Assembly (NCBI GenBank): GCA_013397865.1
Contig: VZTI01005062.1
Location: 447,582-511,581, forward strand
Direction of reading: 5' to 3'
DNA: 64,000 nucleotides
Source: Struthidea cinerea
Taxonomy: Eukaryota > Chordata > Aves > Passeriformes > Corcoracidae
The translations under genes were made by a program, and so were the position numbers. This document shows positions 38,456 through 51,448 of this stretch, piece after piece. Numbering within the stretch: the first letter of the stretch is position 1; each line of letters begins with the position of its first letter. The notes under the pieces are model-generated. The model was not told the DNA's origin, searched no databases, and saw only the letters and a program-made list of their open reading frames with translations.

Positions 38456-39105
38456 TGTCCTTTGTCTTTGGGTGACTTTATGATGTGTATCCCCTATCGC
38501 TGCTCTATGCCCAGAAATTAACTTTGTGCCTTTCTGTGCCTTTAAACTGAGCCTGAGAGGGGAAAGAGAGAAAAAAACTGAGTGAACTTTTGAAAACAGT
38601 TGTTCAAGGACACAGAAACACTTCTCGGTTTCTGGCTGCGGCAGCAAGAGCGGAGGAAGCACCCTTCTTGCTTTCCAGCCAGCTTTCGGCTCTTTTTTTT
38701 TTTTCTCTCCAGAGGGAGACAGAGAGTTGAACTTTGTTTTTCCTGGGACTTTGGTTTTTCCTCTCTTCTCTTCTGGACTGTTTCAACATCAGAACACATT
38801 AGGAGAATTCTCCACTAAGGCCCTGGAGGTGGGCCCACATAGACCCAGCTCCAAGGAGGAGGAGAGAGACCACACCTACAGAAGGACTCTGAAATCTTCC
38901 CAGGTTTCTTCCCACAGTGAGAGATTTTTTTATTTAGCATTATTATCCTTTTCCTGTGTGTTTGTTAAATAAATAGTTTTTTTATCTCTTTCACTTTCCT
39001 CCAAGGAAAATGTCTTTTTTTCTCCTGAACCTGGTGGGGGAGGGGTGGTCGTAACCTGCCTTCTCTCAGAGGATATTTTCCTCCAAATTTGTCCAAACCA
39101 GCACA
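38456..39105 (+). mobile_element. Solo LTR, ERVL-type, plus strand
   Basis: 650-bp LTR starting TGTCCTTTGTCTTTGGGTGA and ending TTTGTCCAAACCAGCACA, with a perfect 5-bp duplication CTCTT (38451-38455 and 39106-39110). The body shows features of an avian ERVL LTR: GGAGACAGAGAGTTGAACTTTG, TCAACATCAGAACACAT, CAGTGAGAGA, the AATAAA poly-A signal (about 38968-38974) and GGAACC-like GGTGGGGGAGGGG. No internal sequence adjoins. Several overlapping short frames here are artefacts of the repeat. Confidence 0.9.
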
Positions 39106-39110
39106 CTCTT

Positions 39111-40486
39111 ACTTTCTGTTTCTTAGAGAAGATCTGCTAAAGAAACATGAATACTTATATTTTGGAAATGGGAAAGAAAAGACAGAACTCATATCTCTTG
39201 GTTATTAAAATGATTGTAATTTCAATCACTTCTTGGTGGAAATATTTTCAAAATATTTGTATATTGTATTGCATTGCTGATTAGGGAAAAATAATGCTTT
39301 CCATCTTGGTTTTCTGCAGTAAGTCTCATTACATCAGGACACTCCATTTTCACAGCTGAAATCTCAAGATGCTGTGCTATGAGGACATGGAGGGGAAAAT
39401 CAGCTTTTGAAGTGTAAACTGATCTGAACTGAACTGATGGAGAACGATGACATATATGAAGAGCCACATCATGCCATTTTGCATAGTCAGTTATCTCAGA
39501 ATCAAAGGTGCTAACGAGAGGCTTTCACATAACTGAAATCTAAGGGAAGGGCTGCCAGCAGGTTTTGTATTTATTCTGACTGAATTGGAAGAGTCCCTTT
39601 TGGGACAGAGCTGATGTCATTAACATTGTACTTCCTAAAGAAGGGCACAGAATTTCAGTATTAATTAGTGTGTCATTGATCCAATTGTTTAACTTCTAGC
39701 TGTAGTTAAAAGTTAATATATTTACAAAGCAGGGGCTTTTTTACTTTGAATATGCAGTTTATTTGTGGCATTGGCAAATGTGTTGATTAGAACAAACTAA
39801 AGGCTTGAGAACATCCTTTCCCATGAGAATAATTGAAAAGTCTAGTGACTTACTCTGCAGATGGTACAGACAGACACAATAAGCCATTTTAAATACTCCA
39901 GCATGCATGGTAAATTACTCATAAACATTTTTAGCATCCAAATTCATAAACATTTTATACATGAAAATTAAAAGCTCTGAGAAGGCAGGCCCATGTTGGG
40001 CAATATGGCAGACGTGGCTAAGAAGTGAAATGGATGGTTATGTATGAGTGTAACACCACGAGTTCAGAATAGTCAGTGCAAACACCGAACTGAATATTAT
40101 CAGACAAATGCATTATTCAGCAACTATTTCAAAGCCATCACCCCGACCATCTGGATGTTAGAACACAGAGGTGAAAGCATAGTAAGTATATTACTATCCA
40201 AGGGCTTTTCTAAACACAAATTCCAGAATGCATTTTCATATTTTTTACTGAAATCCCTCCATTAAAAAAAAACAACAGAACAAGCAATCTTTTTCTGGGA
40301 AGAATACAGCAATACAGAGTTCATTGATTCACTGTGAAAATAAAAATTCCCATTGAATTATCCTCCATATTGTCAAGTTCTCTGAACACTGTCCCTTATC
40401 CACAGTAAGAATTGTAAGAAATCTTCAGGTGTCCTTCTTCTGAATTGTCAAAAAATAATGGGTGCTCTCAAGTAAGGTAAGTTCTC
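39111..40486. other. Non-coding AT-rich DNA
   Basis: No gene or named repeat seen. Confidence 0.55.
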
Positions 40487-40520
40487 TTTGATTTTGATTT
40501 TGATTTTGGTTTTGGTTTTG
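40487..40520. repeat. (TTTTGA)n / (TTTTGG)n microsatellite
   Basis: Three TTTTGA units followed by three TTTTGG units, 34 bp. A CCAGGTAGGGCGCCATCTGC stretch directly follows and is the only G/C cluster nearby. Confidence 0.85.
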
Positions 40521-42531
40521 CCAGGTAGGGCGCCATCTGCATCGAGTGAATAATACAATTTTCTATCAAGGCTGTGTTGCATGCAATTGGCAACGTATGT
40601 TAAAGCTCTGCAGGATGAGTTTCACTATCAAATAGGATCGTATTGCTCTGTACTGGTGCAGAAGTCATTTTCTTTTCTCTGCAGTCACATTCTTGCTGTG
40701 TACTTTACCTCTATGAACCTATACCAATACCAAAAAAGAGAAAATACTTTGGTTCACTGTCCCACTATTCCAAGACCACACTTGACCCCATCAGTCACAG
40801 GTTGTGAGACATAGGCAACAGTACTACATTGACTTGCCTAATGACCATTCACCTAACATGGACTAAAATGCCAGCAAGGCATTTTATTCTGACCATGGTT
40901 TTAGCCATTCTAAAGACTATGACTGCAATATTTTTTTTCAGATCATTTGATTGTGACTTTTTTTGCAAAGCCATAAGTTTAGATTTCCATCTTAAACAGT
41001 AGAGATCTCTAAGTTTCTTCTTTACCAAATGAATTCATAAACTACCCGCCTTTCACTGATGAGTGCGTGTCAATGCCAGTTAAATTTTTCTGCCGCTAGA
41101 GTCAGATGATTATAAAACCAAGTCTTTTCCAAAACCTAGACCTCCAAGCTCCAGGGCACCAAAAAATATTTAAAATTTTCTTCTACTTACTGTACTAAAA
41201 TTGGGTGCCCTGCAATTTAAATTACATCAATTATAAACTTCAACACTGAAAACTTAAAACAAAACCCCAACTATCTGCTGCCTGTAGAGAAGAGAAACCA
41301 TAATGACTTAGAGTTTACTAAAGTCTGAGTAGTAATGATTTCAAGGTCATGGACTGGCAGATCAGCAGAAAAAAAAGGACTGTTAAATGTCAGACAGATG
41401 AAATCACCTCCTTCTCAGGATTTGTTGAAATCACGTTAATGACAGGCATTTGTTTAAATAGCTTGAAAAGAGTGATAATATTGATTTGTCTTTATGGGTA
41501 CATATTTTGAGATTAACTCTTGTCTAGACTTCTTTGGATTGATGTCATTCAAAAATGAACCACAATGGGAAGAGAAAGGCAGAAGCTAATTAAATGGTAT
41601 TTATTCCAAAAAAAAGTTGTCCCTGGAAGAATACACACCCTTAAACCAGAGGGTATATAATAACTGCACCTGTTTTCATCCCAGGGAAATGAGACACTAC
41701 CTGAACAGTACCAACACCTGGTGAGAAAGGTAGGTCAGATGGAGTTTAGTCTCATCTGTATTGCTTAACTTTCAACTGCAACATTTTGGCATTGTAAGAC
41801 TTTTCTGAGACATATAAAATCAATCTAGTGAAAATACTGCTTTAAATTCCGTGCTTTTTCATGGATTCATAAAAAAATAATATATACTTCTAGAGCAAAG
41901 CTCTTCATTCCCCCTTCATTCAGAAACATAGATTGGAAGGGACCAAAGCTGGACGGTTTGTGATACTGCCACCACTTTTTAGTTTAAATTCGTTCTTCCT
42001 CCCTCATTTTTCCTGAAAAAAAGGTAGCTACAATTATATACACAAAGCCTTACCGGAGTCTTGTACAAAATACATAGTACACAGTTCTGTGCCAGACACA
42101 TCATTTCTGATATTCCCAAGTACAAAATTAATCTTTTCATACAGCCGCATCATGCTGGTTGCTCAGGGACATTCTGTGACTGATTCATATACCCACATCC
42201 CTCTTCCACTCTGTCACTTTTGGCTGATCAGCTCCCAAGTTATAGCAGAAATTCCTTTCCTCCTCAGTAGATAATCTTTCACTTTCGTACTGTTATATTT
42301 GTTCCCATTTGCACTACTGCACTTCTTAAGGTCATACAGTTCTTCTTTTTCATCTCACATCTTACCATTAGTTGTACTCCATCCTCGCTACAACACTGTC
42401 CTTGTATTTGGCAGTAGATTTCTCTTCTCACAAGACAGCCCCTTTGTGACAGGCAAGAAAAAAAAGAGGGGACAAGGAGCAACAGAAGGGTGATCGGTCC
42501 ACATTTGTTCTTTCATCCCTGTGAAAGTACG
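40521..42531. other. Non-coding AT-rich DNA
   Basis: No gene seen. At 41922-41955 CAGAAACATAGATTGGAAGGGACC is reminiscent of the antisense CR1 terminus but is too short and diverged to call. Confidence 0.5.
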
Positions 42532-42538
42532 ACCAGTC

Positions 42539-42944
42539 TGTGGGGTTCAGTTCACATTGTTTCCCCACCTTTCCCTTGCCTCTTAGCCCTGGCCACTCCC
42601 TCAGGCTCTCCCTATTGGTTCCTGTATCTCAATTCCGCCCATGTACCACCCCTACGACCTGACAAAATACCCCCACACTCAGGCCACGGGCTCTCTTTGC
42701 CTCTGGGGGTCGCCAGGTCAAGGTGTGACCATTAAAGATCCTCTGAAACCCTCATGGGGAGTGACCCTTCTCGCCTCCTTCGCCATCACTGTGTGGTAAG
42801 GCTGACAGCTGAGAGAGCAAGAGCGCGGACGGGGCTGTCCGGAAGGGACTGCGGGAGGACAGAATGGCTGTCCTGGCCTTGGAAGCCCCGCTGCGCTCCC
42901 AGGGAAGGCTGCAGATGCTAAACTACACCTAGCCTATTACAACA
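42539..42944 (+). mobile_element. Solo LTR, ERVK-like, plus strand
   Basis: 406-bp LTR starting TGTGGGGTTCAGTTCACATT and ending CTAGCCTATTACAACA. A perfect 6-bp duplication CCAGTC flanks it (42533-42538 and 42945-42950), in fact 7 bp if the preceding A is counted on both sides. It is GC-rich, with CCTATTGG (about 42611), a weak TATA-like GACAAAATACC (about 42660) and an ATTAAA poly-A signal (42731-42736) before a GC-rich R/U5. The short plus-strand frame at 42490-42735 is an artefact. Confidence 0.85.
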
Positions 42945-42950
42945 CCAGTC

Positions 42951-43477
42951 CCCTTCTGCTGAGGTCCTTCAAGGCCATGCCCAGATGACCTGCTGCACCT
43001 AAGACCTGATTGCTGTCGGAAAGAGCTGGCCTAAGCCAAGGACCTTGCTGTATACCGTCTCTGTCACTCAGAGCAAGCCCTGAGTGAGGTTTATCAGCTC
43101 CAGCAAAACTCCCCATGTTTCTTTGAGGAAAAACCTTATCCTGTCCTGTTTGGTTACACAGAGAAATGAAAGGGAGGACTCAGAGCAAGGAAATCCCGTG
43201 ATATTTGACTACACAGACCTGAGTATAGAGTAATTTCCTTCACTTTAACTTCTGTCAATCACAAACTCAATAACTGGGTGTAAAAAGACAGAGCAATATT
43301 TCTTCCTGGGACTGGAAGGATATGTTAATATAAAGAGAAGCTCCTGGTTTAAGCCATCTAGAAGTATGGTTTTGAGGAATAAGAAGACCTGTCAAGGACT
43401 GAGTATCTGATTCCTTATAACTGAAGGACAGCAAATTCTTTTTTTTTTTTGCATGGAGGTTTTGGGGTTTTTTTTAG
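42951..43477. other. Non-coding DNA next to the LTR
   Basis: No gene seen. Composition is more balanced than the flanks, as is usual next to GC-rich repeats. Confidence 0.5.
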
Positions 43478-43518
43478 TGGGTTGGTTGGTTGGTTGGTTT
43501 GGTTTGATTTTTTTAGAT
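43478..43518. repeat. (GGTT)n microsatellite and T-rich tract
   Basis: Five GGTT units (about 43483-43504) bordered by T-runs and TTTGGTTTGA. Another T-run precedes at 43439-43450. Confidence 0.8.
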
Positions 43519-44901
43519 CCTTCACTGTTCATAAAACATCTTGGTAAATATTAGAAAATATAAAGTCTGTTTCGTGAAAATGAGTGTCAGAAGTTCTGAT
43601 TCTGAAAGTATACAGTTGTTCATGATTTTTAAAAATCTCAGTTTTCACCATGAGGTACAAATATTTAGCCATGTTTTCTAAGCTTTGTCAGATCACTCTT
43701 GGGCACTGGCTAAGCAGTTGTTCACATCTAAAGTATAAGCTCCTAAGGATGATTTCAAATTTCTTTTTCACATCAACACTGCAATATCTATGGGTTGTCT
43801 ACTGACACAAAGAATGTTCTGCAATGTTGTACCCCAAGAAAGTTCCTTGTCACATTTAGGAAAATCTAATGTGTTCCCGGTGTACCTTCACTTTCACCCT
43901 GCCTTATATACAAGGTACATCTTGGCTGTATGTATGGCATATTTATATAACTCTATACATCACGCAGATGCTGTTGATAAGCCACATATGTGTATATATG
44001 TGTATGCCATATACCTACACAACATACATACCTAGTGCTGCCTCTCAGACACTCACTGGTCTGTGCCTGCATGCTCTGGGGAACAAGCAAAGAAAAAAAT
44101 ATGAGGAAAGTCTTGGACATCACGGGAAGTTCCACGTTATATTCCATATGTTATTGTGGTAGTATGCTATCATAATCATCCCCATGGACATTTAAAAAAT
44201 TTTTTGTGCCTGTTTTAAGCGTTTATGTTTGCCAGCAGCCCAGTGATCTATTACATTCACCTCTATCTCTTCACTTTGTTAACTGTTTGAAACAACTCTG
44301 CATGATAACTGAGTCACACTTTTCCTTAGAGGAACAGGATTGGCATGATTATATCAGGTTACACTTACTTACCTTACTCTTTAATTAGGCTTTTCAGGGC
44401 ATTCCCCTGAGCAAAATTACAATTTGCCAAGGTGTAATTTGCAGGATTTTCCCTGGGTCCTGTTTCAGTTGGAGGAAGCAAATAAGTGACTTTCCTATTT
44501 CAAGCACAGTTACCATTTCAAAGATAAATTTCTTTTCATTAACTCTGCTGCTTCACACTTACTTCAGGCCTGTCAAATGAATATTCTGCTGTCCTAGCTG
44601 CTGAGTTGCTCTGCAACTTCCTCCTCTGAGACTTCAATCTCTGTCAAGACCATGCTGTTATTTCCATTTAAAAAGTGTCCTTGGAATAGGAATTTCCCCA
44701 ATGGTTTCTACAAGAGGGACTGAAAGAAATTTCTTCATCGGCTGCTGAGATACTTCACTCACTTTTTTAATTGCTCACCATGTCACGATTCCTCTTGGTG
44801 ATCTAGAGGTGTCTTCAGCCACGCATACAGATTCCTTGCTCCTAATGTGTTTTACGTGGATGCCATTTTTTCCTTACCATCCTTAGCTCTGCATCTCTTA
44901 G
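43519..44901. other. Non-coding AT-rich DNA
   Basis: No gene seen. TATGTGTATATATGTGTATG at about 43987-44006 is an AT/GT low-complexity tract. Confidence 0.55.
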
Positions 44902-45676
44902 TCATAGAATCATAGAATCATAGAATCATTTAGGTTGGAAAATACCTCTAAGATCATCAAGTGCAACCGTTAACCCAGCACCACCATGCTCACCACTAAA
45001 CAGTATCCCCAAGGGCCATGTCCACGTGGTTTTTTAACACTTCCAGGGATGGTGATTCCAACACTTTCCTAAGTGTCCTGTTCCAAGGCCTGAACTCCCT
45101 TTCAGTGAAGAAATATTTTCCAATTTCCAATTTAAACCTCCCATAGTATAGCTTGAGGCCATTTTGTCTTCTCCTATTGCTTGTTACCTGAGAGAAGAGA
45201 CTGGTCCCCTCCTCACTACAGCCTCCTTTCCGGCTAAACAAGCTGAGCCCTGGGGAACACCGCCTGTGACCGGCCGCCAGCCTGACTGGATTTAACTCCT
45301 GGCAGCACCACTCTGCACTCAAGCCATCCACCCAGTTTTTAACCCAGTGAACAATTCACCTGTCTAAGCCATGTGCAGCCAGTTTCTCCAGGACAATGCC
45401 ATGGAGACAGTGTCAAAGGCTTTACTAAAGTGCATGTAGATGGCATCCACAGACTTTCCTTCACCTACTAAACTTGTAAATAGAAGTTCAACTTGTAACA
45501 GAAGTTAAGCAGGTCAAGCAGGACCTGCCTTTCCCAAACTCTTGTTGGCTGGGCCTGGTTCCTTGGTTGTCCTTCTCGTGCTATGTGACAAAAATCAAAA
45601 TGATCTGCTCCACGACCTTCCCTGGCACTGAGGTCAGATTGACAGGCCTGTAGTTCCCTGGATTCCTCTTCCAACA
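44902..45676 (-). mobile_element. CR1 LINE, 5'-truncated, with dead reverse-transcriptase tail
   Basis: About 775 bp on the minus strand. The 3' end is marked on the plus strand by three CATAGAAT units (44903-44927) then TTTAGGTTGGAAAATACCTC. Further in are CCACCATGCTCACCAC, TGTCCTGTTCCAAGGCCTGA, AGACTGGTCCCCTCCTCACT and AACCCAGTGAACAATTCACC, all typical of CR1. Frame translation of 45602-45655 on the minus strand gives NYRPVNLTSVPGKVVEQI, the conserved CR1 reverse-transcriptase segment, but a TAG stop lies 7 codons later, so the copy is dead. It is truncated at about 45676. Confidence 0.95.
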
Positions 45677-48600
45677 CAAATAATCACTCAACCATTGCAG
45701 ACATAGCATGCAGCCAAGTCAGTGTGGCTCTCAAGGACCATGCAGACCTGCTGAGCCAGACTATCCACAGGGGTCTTAAAACTTCCTTCAAAATAAGGAT
45801 TTATGCTAAGGCATATGTCAGGTACTTGTTAACCAAAGGACTCAGAAAGAGACTTTGATGTAACATAATGCACACTAACTTTATATTTTTAGAACCTTTT
45901 TGTTACCTCAATGTCTTAGCATAAGCATTCAGACACTTTATTTAATAGGATATTTTAAATTAAGATCTCAAAAAAAAAAGAGTAGAGAGCAGAGAATTTG
46001 ACTCAATGACTGTAATTTATTTAAGACTCTGTTGCTGACAATCAAAACCTAAAGGGACAACATAATACAGAGCAATGAAGCCATTACTCTGAATTTATCT
46101 CTGCATTGTCATGAAAATAGTTCCATTTCCCTTCCATAAAAACAAATCAAATTTTCTCTGGGATGTTTTTTCTTTTTTTCTTTTCTTTTTTAGCTTTGAG
46201 TGTTACACCATGGTTCTGGGGAAAAAAAACCATTATGATTAATACTGTAAATATTGGGGAAATGCTATTTCCCTATTAAGCTGGTAGCTAAACCTCCTTG
46301 CTAACAGGTACTCACAGTCTCCAAACCAGCTTGATCATCATGTAAGATGAAACGATCAATATTTAAAACATAACCAAGAAAGGGAGTTCCCTGCATGTAT
46401 CTAGACAGTAATAAGTATCAAATTCCTTTTGCTCCATTGAAGTTTTTAATTAGACACGGAAAAATTGGATTATTGCAACATACAGTACATGGAATTAAAT
46501 CTTTTAACTAGTTTGGAGAATTTGAATGTCTTTTTAGGAGTGCTTTCAAAGAAGGAGACAGAAGGATCTCTCAAGGTGGTTCAGGAGACATGAGAAAGAT
46601 TTTTCTAAGAGCTTGAGCATTTATTTATATGCCAAATAAAAAGGGCATATATTTCTTTTTCATTATTCGAAATTATCTATAAATCATGTCAAAATTAATT
46701 GTTCAGAATTTCTCTTCCATTAGGAATGCCTATTGTGAATTATTGCTCAATTGCATTGGACAATGCAAAATCGTGGTCTAGGTATGGTATAGCTCCCACA
46801 ATTTATTTGGGGGAAAAAGGAATACTCAGAAGGGTTGAATAGATAATACCACTGATGGTTCCTTTAGCCTTTCAAAACCCAGTTGTTGCTATCCTTATAT
46901 AACAATACATTAACGGATTTCCAGAATTTGCCATCATCCGTTAAAATGTGGTTTTATGCAGAAATTGGGCTCTAACACTGTGAGTTCAAGTGTTTTACTC
47001 CTGAAATGATGTCCTTATACTCTGTCACCTAAAAACATGACAAAAGTAAAAAGTCATATGGAAAGTGTTGAATGTGTCTTAGGAAGGTACCTACAGTTAC
47101 GAGTGCCTTTAGTAGTGTTGCAGTACAGCAGGCAAAAGTCCAAGAAATACAGTTTGCAAACTGATAGCCTGTGTGTGTGTGCCTTTGCATGTGCACAAAA
47201 TGCACTAAAACATCCACACCTGTATGCAGTCCACCCCTAACTGAGTCTCCATTGTACTAACAACTCTGCAGTCCCAATCTAGATAATTTTTCATTTCTCT
47301 TTATCCCTTGTCAGATCCAGGTATGCAAGGATCAAAATTAAATCTGTTGCAATAGTGAAATGTAATTAAAATTTCAGTCATATGAAGGGGATGAAAATGT
47401 CTTGTCTGTCTTGGAGTATGGCATAAAGGAGAGCAATAATTTCAGAAGAGAAAGAAATATGGGTATTTCAGTGAGTTATTGAGGAAAGTGTTACTAACTT
47501 CATGTGAAGTGTGGCATAGCCACAGCTTTCAGGACTGCTCTGGCATGTCTGTGTAATGTTTTTTGCATGGTGTAGTTAATAGCACTGTTTCCCTAAACTA
47601 TTCACTATTAATAAATAATTTGCCTCTTCATTGTCATTACAGTCAGAAAAAATATATTCTCATATAATTTAGAATTTTATTGATTGTAATGCACCTACAC
47701 AGCTGTGTCAAACTTAGGTCAATCATAAAAACTTCTATCCAGCAATTTTTAACACAGGAGAACTTTGCGTACAAATTACTATATGACAGACAATAATTAC
47801 AAAGCCACGTCAGATAGAAGGGTGAGGAAAATTCCCGGAATGATTACAGGTGAAAATGAAGTGTGGGTAGATTTAAGGAGAACTCTTTTGTATGCTTTTG
47901 TGAAGAAAATCTATGAACTTTATTTTTGTAAAGGAATTTTCACAAAAAAAGCCCCTCTTTCTGGTTTTGTTAAAATGAAAGCCTAATGAGTAACCTGTGT
48001 GAAGCTGTTAACTGAGAAAGGCACAGATGCTTTGGGAAGTTCTCCTGGTGAACTGCCACGAGCCTTGGTGACTGCTTCTTTTGAAGCTTCTGGAAGTCTT
48101 TATCTCTGGATATTTTTAGTCCTGGATTGGTCCAGTCTCTGGCTGCTGCTATTGTTCATCCCACAATAACAACAATAGCACTTGGCAGTGACATGTGATG
48201 CTAAGGTGTTTTAGTCCTGCTATACATACTTCAATTAATTTTCAAAACAGCCTTTTAAGTATTATTAGCTACATTTTTATTTTCCCAGAATAAGAAGATG
48301 AGATACAACACACTGAAGTCACACATCCAAAGTTTATTGTCAGCTAAGTACTAAAACTCTCCAGTTGCTGGCTATTATTGGGCTTTGTTTAGGCTATGAG
48401 ACCTGGTTTGTTACACTTGCAAAAACTTTTCTGCAGAGATTTACTTTTTCTTAGAAGTTTCACTTGGAAATTTGCTGTGAAAGGTATTGCAGAGAATTCA
48501 ACACTGAAACAATTTTCAGGGTTTAAAAGTTCTTCATCCAAATGTCAAACTTGTCTACACGAACTAAGATATGCAAGTTTGCATCTTATTGGCAAAGACT

Positions 48601-51443
48601 GCATTCCAGGGAAAGCCAGAATTTCCCTTTCACTCCATATTTTGAACCTGCATTTAGAGCTACACCCAGGTGAAATGCCCTGCACCTCAAGACACATTAA
48701 TTGGGCTGCCGACACATTTAGGTGTTGTTTGCAGCACCCCGATAGAGGGACCCGACCTTTGCAGGAATTGTGAAGCCATCAGGATTACAAAGCCAAACTC
48801 AGGTCTCAGAAACTACTGTCAAAGTTGGTTTTGTTTGAACCTATTCACCCCTCACCTCCCCTTTCCTGCATTGATTGTTGTTTTCTTTTGGGTTTCTTGA
48901 AACCCTTCTTCTCTCTAAAACAGACAGAAAAAGTTAAAGATCAATGCTTTCATTTCACATTTAATTACACAACTCCAGAGCAGTGAGAGGTTTAAATTTT
49001 ATTTACATATTTATTTACACTTATCAACAAATAAAATGTTGTCAGGAAATATTTTGGGTTCAGCAATGTGGCAGACGTGCAACGGCAATGAAAGTCAACC
49101 CTGTAAGTAGATTTGGGCCCTAAATGGGATGGAGTCACTTCACTTACAAAAGAATATCAAAATAAACTCTGGATTTTCAATAAATATAAAATGTTGTGAC
49201 CTGTTAAAAATATCTATTAAGAAATTAAAATTCTGATCTATTTCAAAAGAAATTAAGTAGTAGCAATTACATCAGACACTGGCAACAAGCTGTCTGGAAT
49301 CAATTTTGCCATTCCTTGGGAGCAGCATATTCTCCAGCTCCCACACAGCTGGATCTATGGGGAGCACCACCAGAACATAAGGATCTATGCCATTATTTGC
49401 AAGCCTATAAAACAAATATTCAATAATTTTTAAGGTAAGCATATTGCAGTTTTGACCTTATTCCCACCTGCTGTTCAATGACATCTCTTGATTGATCATC
49501 TAATGTACATAGGAATAGAATCTCAAATGAGGGATTAAAATAAAATTGCTCCCGCAGCAAAAGTAATCCTAGTCAATATTTTATAAAACCTTGACTTAGG
49601 TGATCATTTCATTTGCATTCCTTTTCATAAAAGAAGATTTACACGGCCTGTGATGGCACTAACCTTTTCCTCGGATGGGTAGCACATCTCATATATTTAC
49701 GTAATTATCTGATAGATCTCTTGAATTATCACGAGGGAAAAAAGCATGAAAACATGTCAAAACTATTTAAAGGGATCATTACATGCAGTCATCTGTCCCT
49801 ACACTGCTTTCATTTCTCTATTGATATGATGTCACAGCCATATCAAAATCTTTGGTCATTGCTTGAGAAAAAAAAATTCTCATGGTTTTTTGCATAATAA
49901 ATGCAGAAGAAACTCACTCCCACGGCAAATTAAGGATTTCTTTTCCTGGCCAAAAGCTGTTAAGATCACTTTGAAGCTACTTAGTCAGATTTTGGTCCAT
50001 TCTTATTCAAAATCTTTCTTTGTCCTTCCTCTTAGTAATGAAGTTTGCTATTCCATCTTGAGCTAGATTAACTCTTGCACAAAAGGCTGTAGGAAAAGAC
50101 AGAGGTGGCCAGAGCTTAAGTGACATCTAAATGGAACATTGGCCAAGTGCTGGCCCTCTGCACGTGGTTAATTTAACGCATTAAATATGTATTATGTAAC
50201 TGGAAATGGAGAGTACAAAAGAAATCTTCTGGTCATGTGACTTCATATGCTGTGGTTTTGCTTGCAAAGCTAGCTACTTGTAAAGATCATAGCATGTTCA
50301 TTTGGGGTTTTTCTTCCTTTCATCTTCTGCTGCTGCTTCCTGTTAAGAATGATCTATGTCACACTAGAGAGCAGATGTGGTGGAAAACAATTAATAGAAT
50401 TTAAAACATAGAGAAATGTAATTAGGTGGATTGTCTCCACTTAGACTATAAAGAGGAGCTTTGAAAATCCAGCTCTTTGATTTCCTGCTCTTTGCTTCAT
50501 GCCTTTCAGATGCGCTGTGAGGCCAAGGTTTTTTGTACTTTCAGGGAAAATTTTGGAAACAAAAGTCTGTGATGCACATAACATTTATAAACATTATACA
50601 AACTGCTATTTTTAAGTGTATAGGTTCAAAAGGAAAGACATTTAATAAAGGCAAATTAAATTTTTTCAGAAAAAATTAACATCACCACATCATCATCAAG
50701 ATATTCAGAAGCTCAATTTATTGCGTGTTTTAACTATGAAAGCTGGTTTTTACTTTGAAACAGCAGTGATTCATAAAAAGATCTATCTGGACATGAAAAG
50801 ATTTTTGATTTAACTATTCTTTTCACTGAATTGGAAGAGAAAAACATTTTCCATGTATAGTTGTAATGCATAATAGCAAATTTATTTTATAATTTTATTT
50901 TGAAAGCCGAGACCAAAATCATGTATCTGGTGCCTAACCCTTTGGGTTCATTGAAATTAATCAAACACATTTTGATGTGCTGGGCAATTTGATACACGCA
51001 CTTTTGTCAACAAGGGAAAGCATAGTGTGTATGTAATATTGCATTTTTCACGATATTAAAGAGTCCATTTTTCCAGTAGCTGCTTAATGTTCTCCACATA
51101 AACAGGCACAATTTTCTCCACACAGCTTGTTCTGCAGCAACTGTAATGACAGTGAATTTGGTTTTAGCCAACTGTTCCTACACACTGCAACTTCCTTCTG
51201 CTGCACCCCATGCCAAACAGCACCTACCACACAAAGATGCTGCTCTAGTGCTACATTAGCAAACCTCACTGGAAATGTAGCCTGAACACAACTTACTCAG
51301 AAACTCTGAGTTGCTTTTATTAGCTGGAAGTTTCATGTTTTCTGTTTTGCTTCATACTATACAGTTCAGCTCTTCTTAATACCTTTGCAGATTATATTTC
51401 TTAAGTGAAATTAATTGCAAGTTATACTCTTCATGTCTTCCAA
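45677..51443. other. Long non-coding AT-rich stretch
   Basis: No gene, RNA or repeat recognised over about 5.8 kb. The frame at 48396-48773 (plus, 125 aa) has no recognisable domain. A CACGTGGTTAATTTAACGCATTAAATATG-like AT-rich segment at about 50160-50190 has paired TTAATT/TTAA cores that might be regulatory. Confidence 0.5.
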
Positions 51444-51448
51444 CAGCC

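Noticed and set aside
41922..41955. CR1 3' tail on the minus strand
   Set aside because: Only about 24 bp resemble the CR1 terminus; too short to support.
48396..48773. 125-aa plus-strand frame
   Set aside because: No recognisable domain and no flanking splice signals.
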